64,000 bases of DNA from Apus apus. Its lineage: Eukaryota > Chordata > Aves > Apodiformes > Apodidae. The notes under the pieces are model-generated. The model did no database searches, was not told the DNA's origin, and was given only the letters and a program-made list of their open reading frames with translations. Location of the stretch: NCBI RefSeq assembly GCF_020740795.1, contig NC_067283.1, positions 131,226,568 through 131,290,567 on the forward strand, written 5' to 3'. The translations under genes and the position numbers were made by a program. How positions within the stretch are numbered: position 1 is the stretch's first letter; each line of letters begins with the position of its first letter. Shown in pieces: positions 58,626 through 64,000 of this stretch.

Positions 58626-58716
58626 ATGGAGGGCTCCGGGGACGAGGAGGCGGCGGCCGAGGGGCCCCTGCAGCGGGTGGTGAAGCGGCAGCGCAGGGAG
58701 AAGCGGGAGCTGCAGG
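58626..58716 (+). CDS. OTUD6B: OTUD6B coding exon 1 (gene continues beyond the window)
   Basis: OTUD6B is an OTU-family cysteine deubiquitinase. This exon encodes MEGSGDEEAAAEGPLQRVVK then RQRREKRELQ and one base of codon 31. The donor is CAGG/GTGAGG. The RRxKRELQ end aligns with the human RRHRKEKKELQ, and the next exon joins in frame as AKIQGMKNAV, the human sequence. The first 16 residues differ from human (MEAVLTEELDEEEQLL as remembered): acidic and alanine-rich here. The start lies in CGGCCATGG, a good context, just after the promoter sites. The catalytic OTU domain is encoded downstream, outside the window. Confidence 0.93.
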
Positions 58717-60712
58717 GTGAGGGCGCGGCCCGGAGAAGGGCGGGGGTGGGGGAGGGGAGAGCGGCTCCCCCGGGCGCCCGCCTGGCCGTGGGGAGCGCGG
58801 CCTCCCGGCTCCCTTCCTCTGGAAGCCCCGGGCGGCAGCGGGAGCAGCCGGGGGAGGGCGGGAGGGTGGCGGGCGCGTTGTCCGCTTTGGAAGCGGAGGG
58901 AGCGGCCGCGGCGCTGCCGGGCGAGGGCGGGGACGCCGGTGGGGAAGGTGTTTCCCTGTGGGCGGAGGTGTCGGAGCCTCCGGCGCCCGGCGGCGGGTGC
59001 GCGGCTCGTCCCGCGTGTCATCCCGCCTGACTGCGCCTTGCTGCGACCCCGGGAGCCCGGCCGCGCTTGGGGGCCGTGACACTGCGTTAACATGATGTTC
59101 GCGTTTCGCTGCTTTGTTTTTTAAGTTAGAGAAGGTGAGGTTTTTTGTAAGTCATTTTAGATTGAAAAGCCTGCGTGAGGTTCCTTGCTGCCCAGGCACT
59201 TGCTTTTATTCGTTCACGGTGCGGTTGATCTGAAATGCACTTTCACGTTATGTCCAGGCACAGAGAAGTGTCTATAATAGATCTGTGCTGTGTGGTCATA
59301 CAGTGCTGCATATGAGCTGTTCATCAGCCACATTTCACCTACCTTATTACAGTGGATTAATATAATAAAGTAGGTCAGTGAGTTGGATTCTATTGAGTTT
59401 TGCAGTCGATTATAGCATTTTTGTTAAGTCTTTCTTACTGCTGATATATTGGTATGGCCTTTTTTGTCTTTTTTTGGTATGTAAGGAAGCAGGCCCATCT
59501 GCAGCCTTTCATCAGTCAGAGGGTTAAAGATGAGGAGAGACACTATTGGGCTGTATGTTGTCATTAAGTCTATAAGAATTTACTGTTTTGAGATGCCTTT
59601 TCCTCCTTCAGATTTGCTTGAAATTGGAAAGAGGGGTGGGAATCAAGCATTGTGGTTAGGTGGCTGGAGCACGTGACACATTGATGGGGACAGGCTGAGG
59701 AACAGGGGGTTTTTCCACCTAGAGAAAGTGAGAAGGTGGGAGGGATATACAGAAGACAGAGTCCCAGTCTTCCCAGTTAGGGGAGGCAGGTGGCCTATAG
59801 GCAGACATTTTCCTACTTGAAAAATACATTCCTGGTAAGTGTAACGGTTAACTGTTTGACAGATAGAAACCTAGTATGTTCATAAAAATTAAGATAAGGT
59901 GCATTTTAGCCTCTGAGAATCCAGCATCTCTTCCAGTTCATGATTCTTATCTCCACCACCCCTCATATACTCTCCTTGTGTATTTGTATGTGCTTCCCAA
60001 GTCCTGGATTTCCTTGTCCCCCATTAGGTTAATTTTTATTAACAAAACTGTTTTTCTGTCTGACAAACTCAGCCGATTCATCCATGAGGCTGAATGCCAA
60101 ACATAAATCTTTCAGTGTGACTGTTCTTGCTGCGTCCTCTGGAAGAGTTTTATTATCATCATCTTCAGCTCAATTGTGTCAGTTAAGGGTGAAGGATAGG
60201 AAAATGTACAGGTGATGAATACTGAGCAGGGTTCTGACTAAATGGTGCTATAGCTGTAAAGCAGTGAATACAAAAGTGAGGAGAGCTAGCAGGGAGTGTT
60301 CACACAAGAGCACAGGCTGTTTGTTCAGCCTGGAGAAGAAGACTGGGGCAGATCTAGTTGTAGCTTCCACTGCACACTGGATGGATCCAGACGATTTTAG
60401 AGCTTATTGCCCAGCTAATTTTTTTGAAGGTGACAGGTTAACATCTGCTGCATTGATTAAGTTTGTAAGTATTTTTAATAGTAACCTGGCACAAGTTTTT
60501 CTCTTCTTCAAATATGTTTGCATCCTTTAAGAAAAACAGCGTCTTTAAAATGTGATGATTGCAACAGACAGTCTCATAGCTAAACCCTTAAAACATACTG
60601 ATATGTTGATATTTGTAACTTTTTATGTATGACTTGCAATTCTGTTTTTCTGCGATGACTGTGGAGTATCTATATTTAGAGGTAATGTTCTATTAAACAA
60701 CTTCTCTTACAG
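58717..60712 (+). other. OTUD6B: OTUD6B intron 1
   Basis: A 2.0-kb intron. The first 360 bases are CpG island, the rest AT-rich with no recognised element. Confidence 0.85.
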
Positions 60713-60867
60713 CAAAAATTCAAGGCATGAAAAATGCTGTTCCCAAGAATGATAAAAAGAGACGAAAACAGCTGTCTGATGAAGTTGCCAAACTAGAGGC
60801 AGAACTTGAGCAGAAGCACAAGGAGGAATTAAAGCAGCTGAAGGAAGCTTCAGCTGAGCAGAATAAG
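60713..60867 (+). CDS. OTUD6B: OTUD6B coding exon 2
   Basis: It encodes residues 31-82: AKIQGMKNAVPKNDKKRRKQ, then LSDEVAKLEAELEQKHKEEL and KQLKEASAEQNK. The acceptor is CTTCTCTTACAG and the donor AATAAG/GTAGGT, ending in phase 0. It matches human OTUD6B closely (human VPKNDKKRRKQLTEDVAKLE). The segment from about 51 to 82 is a charged, heptad-like coiled coil, as in the family. The next human exon begins near IDSVAVNISN; I find no counterpart before 64,000, so intron 2 is at least 3.1 kb. Confidence 0.97.
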
Positions 60868-60964
60868 GTAGGTGCCTTAACTTTAACTGAAGTTGTACAG
60901 ATACAGTTTGTGTTAGGGATATTTAAACTTTTACAAATTTTAATGAAGTAACACTTCAAAGTAT

Positions 60965-61506
60965 TCTCCGCTGGTGGCAGCGGTTTGGTTTCCCTGGTAA
61001 CTGCCACCAAAACAGGGGGCCTGGGGGGGACTCTGGCTCCGACGGCTGCGGGAAGGACCCGGTGTTCCAGGGGTCAGAATCCCGGCACGCTCACCGTGAA
61101 GGCTCAGGCTCGATCCCCAGGGCAGGCAAGCAGGCCTGGCAGTCCCAGCGCCAGGCTCCGCAGCAGGGGGGTGTCCCACGCAGGAAGCGTCGGATCAGGT
61201 CTCGGTCCCACCTGCTGAACTCACCACCTTTTTATACCCCAGTGACCCCCGTGTCCAGTCAGTGTCCTGTCCAGAGCCAATTGGCACCCATGAGCCCCAA
61301 GGTAGGGCAGTAACTAGCAGGGGCAATGCATAACTTGTTGCCCATCCTTCCTGCCTTGTCTCATACCTGTTTTGCTTTTGTTTGTCCTTGAGCAGCAGGC
61401 CTGGTTTTCGTCTGTTAGCTGGGAAAAATCAGCAGAAGGGCTTTGCTGACTTAAAAGGTGTTTTGTTTAGACTTATGTGGGAAGGAAGAAGAACCGTTTC
61501 CCACAA
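60965..61506 (-). mobile_element. Probable LTR of an endogenous retrovirus, in OTUD6B intron 2
   Basis: Read on the minus strand the piece begins TGTGGGAAACGGTTC, has a GGTATAAAAAGG TATA-type core near 61,231-61,242, and continues into a GC-rich stretch to about 60,965. No gag, pol or env sequence lies beside it, so it would be a solo LTR. The left edge is unclear and I could not find a target-site duplication. The family is uncertain (ERVK-like or ERVL-like). Confidence 0.5.
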
Positions 61507-61607
61507 AGAGTTAAGACCCTATAACAATCTTCTGTAGTAGTTTTAAATTAGATGCTTAAGCAGATGATTAATGCATAAACATTAATCATAATGCTTCTGT
61601 TCACCTG

Positions 61608-62618
61608 TGTCGTGGTTGGGGCCCAAGACGACAACAAAGGAACAGCCCCGTGGCTGCTCGCTCAACTGTCCCTGCCCCCCCCCCCCACTCTGGGATGAGG
61701 AGGACAAAGCTCGTGGGTTGAGACAAAGGACAAGGAGGGCTCTTCACCAATTAAGGTCCGTGGCAAAACAGACTCAACTTGGGGAAAAAAATAGTAATTT
61801 AATTTCACACTAATCAAACACACACAGGACACAACACACAGAGCAGGGCTTGCATATGTTACCCCACCCCTCCCTTCTTCCCAGGCCCAAATCACTTTGT
61901 TCCCAGTTTCTCTCCCTCCTTCCCCCCAGCAGCACAGGGGGACAGAGGATGGGGTTTAGAGTCAGTTCACAGGCTGCTGGTTCCTGCTGCGTCATCCTCC
62001 TCAGGAAGAAGGATTCCTTACAGTCCTTCCCTGCTGCCCCACGGGGTCCCTCCCATGGAAGAGAGTCCTCCATGAACCTCTCCTTCATGAGTCCTTCCCA
62101 CCAGGTCCGGAGCTGCTCCAGCGTGGGCTTCCCACAGAGTCACGGGCTGCTTTGGAAACAGCCAACTCCCCTGGCACCAGGGTCTTCCAAAGCTGCGTAA
62201 TCAGAGTATCAGTCCACAGGCAGCAAATCCACTTGCCACAAAATCCAAGTCCATTGGCCAAGTTCACCCCTCTTGGCGCCTTCAGGGAATGTTCCACCAC
62301 GTTGCTCCATGAGTGCAGGGGGACAGCTGCCATCTTGCCATGGGTCGCAGGGAAACTTCTGCTCGGGCACCTTCTTCCCCTTCTCCCTCACCAACCACCA
62401 GCACAGCTCTGCTTCCCCAGCACAGCTCTTCTCCCCCCTCCTTCTCTGCTCAGGTGTTACAGCTGTTCTTTCATATGTTAATTGCTGAGGCGCATCTGTT
62501 GTCTCTGATGGCTCTTTGCCTGGCTTTTGGAGCAGGAGGAGCTTCTCAGCTTCTTACCAGAGCCACTTCTGTGGCCCTTTTCACTGCTACCAAAAAACCT
62601 CCCAAACTTTCTCAACGT
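61608..62618. mobile_element. Avian ERVL-type LTR, probably solo
   Basis: About 1 kb resembling, block by block from memory, an LTR common in bird genomes: it opens TGTCGTGGTT, then 'ggttgagacaaaggacaaggagggctcttcaccaatta', 'caaaacagactcaacttgggg', a TTTAATTT block, 'cacccctcccttcttccc', 'agcacagggggacag' and a series of 'gctccagcgtgggcttcccac' blocks. No internal retroviral genes flank it. It is diverged from the form I remember, so it is not recent. The orientation relative to the provirus is not certain. Confidence 0.7.
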
Positions 62619-62825
62619 GTATCTTAGATTAGTTTCAATAGTTTGTTTTTATTTTGGTAAATGGACTGCACGAACTTTACGATGGAGGCCCTTTCTAGCT
62701 AAAATCCTTAGCCTGGACATAGCTTTGCCTGAGAGGATTCTGGTTTGAGATGTATGATTTCTTTCACTTCTCATTGTTTTTATTGGCATTGAAACATGTC
62801 CGTGCTTCCAATGCTGACATCTGAT

Positions 62826-64000
62826 AGCTGGACAATATTCAAGGACCACTTCTTGCAAGCACAGCATCAGTGTGTCCCAATGGGTAGAAAATCTAGTAAG
62901 GGAGCTAGGAGACCAGCGTGGTTAAAAAAGGAACTGCTGGGGAAACTCAAGTGGAAGAGGAAAATCTATAGATCATGGAAAGAGGGACTGGTCACTTGGG
63001 AGGAATATAGGAATGTTGTCAGGGAATGTAGGGAGGCAACTAGGAAAGCTAAGGCCTCCTTGGAACTTAACTTTGCAAGTCGGGTTAAGGACAGTAGAAA
63101 GGGCTTTTTCAAATACATAGCCAACAAAGCTAATACCAGAGGCAATATAGGCCCACTGCTGAATGAGGTGGGTGCCCTGGTGACAGAGGATATGAAGAAG
63201 GCAGAGGTGCTGAATGCCTTCTTTGCCTCTGTCTTTACTCCTGCAGGCTTTTCCCATGAGCCCCAGATTCATATAACCCCAGAAGTAGTCAAGATAGGTG
63301 AGGACATAGTAGATGAGGATTGGGTTAGGGATCAGTTGCATAATCTGGACATCCATAAATCGATGGGTCCGGATGAAATGCATCCAAGGGTGCTGAGGGA
63401 GCTGGCGGAGGTCATTGCTAGTCCACTCTCCATCATCTTCGGTAAGTCATGGGTAACTGGAGAGGTGCCTGAGGACTGGAGGATAGCAAACGTCACTCCA
63501 GTCTACAAGAAGGGCAAGAAGGAGGACCCGGGTAACTATAGACCGGTCAGCCTCACCTCCATCCCTGGAAAGGTAATGGAACAACTTGTCCTTGGCACTA
63601 TCTCTAGACATATCAAGGAGATGGGGGTCATCAAGAGCAGTCAACATGGTTTTACCAAGGGTAAGTCATGTTTGACTAACCTCATAGCCTTCTATGAGGA
63701 AATTACTAGGTGGATAGATGATGGTAGAGCGGTAGATGTGGTTTATCTTGATTTCAGTAAAGCATTTGACACCGTCTCCCACAGCATCCTTGTAGATAAG
63801 TTGATCAAGTATGGGTTTGATGATCAGGCAGTGAGGTGGATCAAGAACTGGTTGAAAGGAAGAAGTCAGAGAGTTGTAGTCAATGGGGCAGAATCTAGTT
63901 GGAGGCCTGTGACTAGTGGAGTCCCTCAGGGGTCGGTACTGGGACCGGTGTTGTTCAATATCTTCAACAACGACCTGGATGAGGGCACAGAATGTACCCT
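62826..64000 (+). mobile_element. CR1 LINE with open ORF2 frame, cut by the window edge
   Basis: The frame starting TGG at 62,829 reads without a stop to base 64,000, about 390 codons. It encodes the CR1 ORF2 region from just before the reverse transcriptase: [34 protein letters not shown], then the RT segments [59 protein letters not shown] and [20 protein letters not shown]. The last window bases, GATGAGGGCACAGAATGTAC, correspond to the start of the CR1 copy at 25.5 kb. The 5' end is truncated before the endonuclease. The catalytic FADD-type box lies just beyond the edge. It sits in sense in OTUD6B intron 2. Confidence 0.93.

Larger units (their letters stand above)
58220..59080 (+). promoter_or_regulatory. 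OTUD6B: CpG island, OTUD6B promoter
   Basis: About 860 bases of CpG-dense sequence cover the upstream region, exon 1 and the start of intron 1. Long frames on both strands are compositional. The human locus has an antisense lncRNA (OTUD6B-AS1) that starts near here; an equivalent is possible but nothing in the sequence proves it. Confidence 0.88.

Noticed and set aside
58365-59093. Two minus-strand frames of over 230 codons across the OTUD6B CpG island
   Set aside because: GC-rich DNA lacks stop codons on all frames. The translations are low-complexity Pro/Arg/Ala and lie antisense to a confirmed exon.
61810-62627. Frames of about 60-115 codons on both strands between 61.8 and 62.6 kb
   Set aside because: They lie within the ERVL-type LTR, which is noncoding.
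60868-62825. OTUD6B exon 3 within the window
   Set aside because: No sequence like the human continuation (ISKAQKRREKKAALEKE) is present on the plus strand, so it must lie further right.
1-64000. CRISPR array, bacterial-type operon or other defence system
   Set aside because: No spaced identical repeats and no such gene families. Everything recognisable is vertebrate host gene or retroelement.

Overview
The window looks like ordinary nuclear DNA from a bird. The main evidence is many CR1 LINE fragments, several ending in the avian ATTCTRTG-type tail repeats, one LTR of the avian ERVL type, GC-rich CpG islands in AT-rich surroundings, and split genes with GT-AG introns. I cannot name the species. 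Three host genes are recognised by translating exons: C8orf88 (minus, first coding exon only), PIP4P2/TMEM55A (minus, complete, seven coding exons, 257 residues) and OTUD6B (plus, first two coding exons). From memory this is the order and orientation at human 8q21.3 (NECAB1, C8orf88, PIP4P2, OTUD6B, LRRC69), so the block is conserved synteny. There is no bacterial-type operon, CRISPR array or defence locus here.

Layout: 1-3,000 holds the 5' end of C8orf88, with its first coding exon at 482-574 and a CpG island at about 2,490-2,960. From 3,000 to about 16,050 is AT-rich intergenic DNA with CR1 pieces at 11.5 and 15.2 kb. PIP4P2 covers about 16,050-40,751, with its CpG-island promoter at 40.3-41.3 kb. 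From 41.3 to 58.2 kb is an intergenic interval between two divergent genes, holding further CR1 pieces and one unexplained exon-like open frame at 49.56 kb. OTUD6B starts in a CpG island at 58.2-59.1 kb with a GC box and an ETS site. Its intron 2 is packed with transposable elements: a probable minus-strand LTR, an ERVL-type LTR, and a CR1 whose ORF2 frame is open to the window edge.

Function: PIP4P2 is an endolysosomal membrane protein reported to remove the 4-phosphate from PtdIns(4,5)P2. OTUD6B is a cytosolic OTU-family deubiquitinase. C8orf88 is a small protein whose human form carries an eIF4E-binding-type motif outside this window. They are neighbours by conserved synteny, not an operon.

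Points most worth a second look: the residue at the arginine position of the PIP4P2 CX5R motif is lysine (R113K against the human protein as I remember it); a short upstream ORF overlaps the C8orf88 start; a CR1 copy at 24.5 kb contains two diverged copies of one segment; a CR1 fossil is fused into the OTUD6B CpG island; a 16-bp tandem repeat and GGGCC repeats lie upstream of PIP4P2; and the CR1 at the right edge is open for about 390 codons. I found no clearly new biological system.
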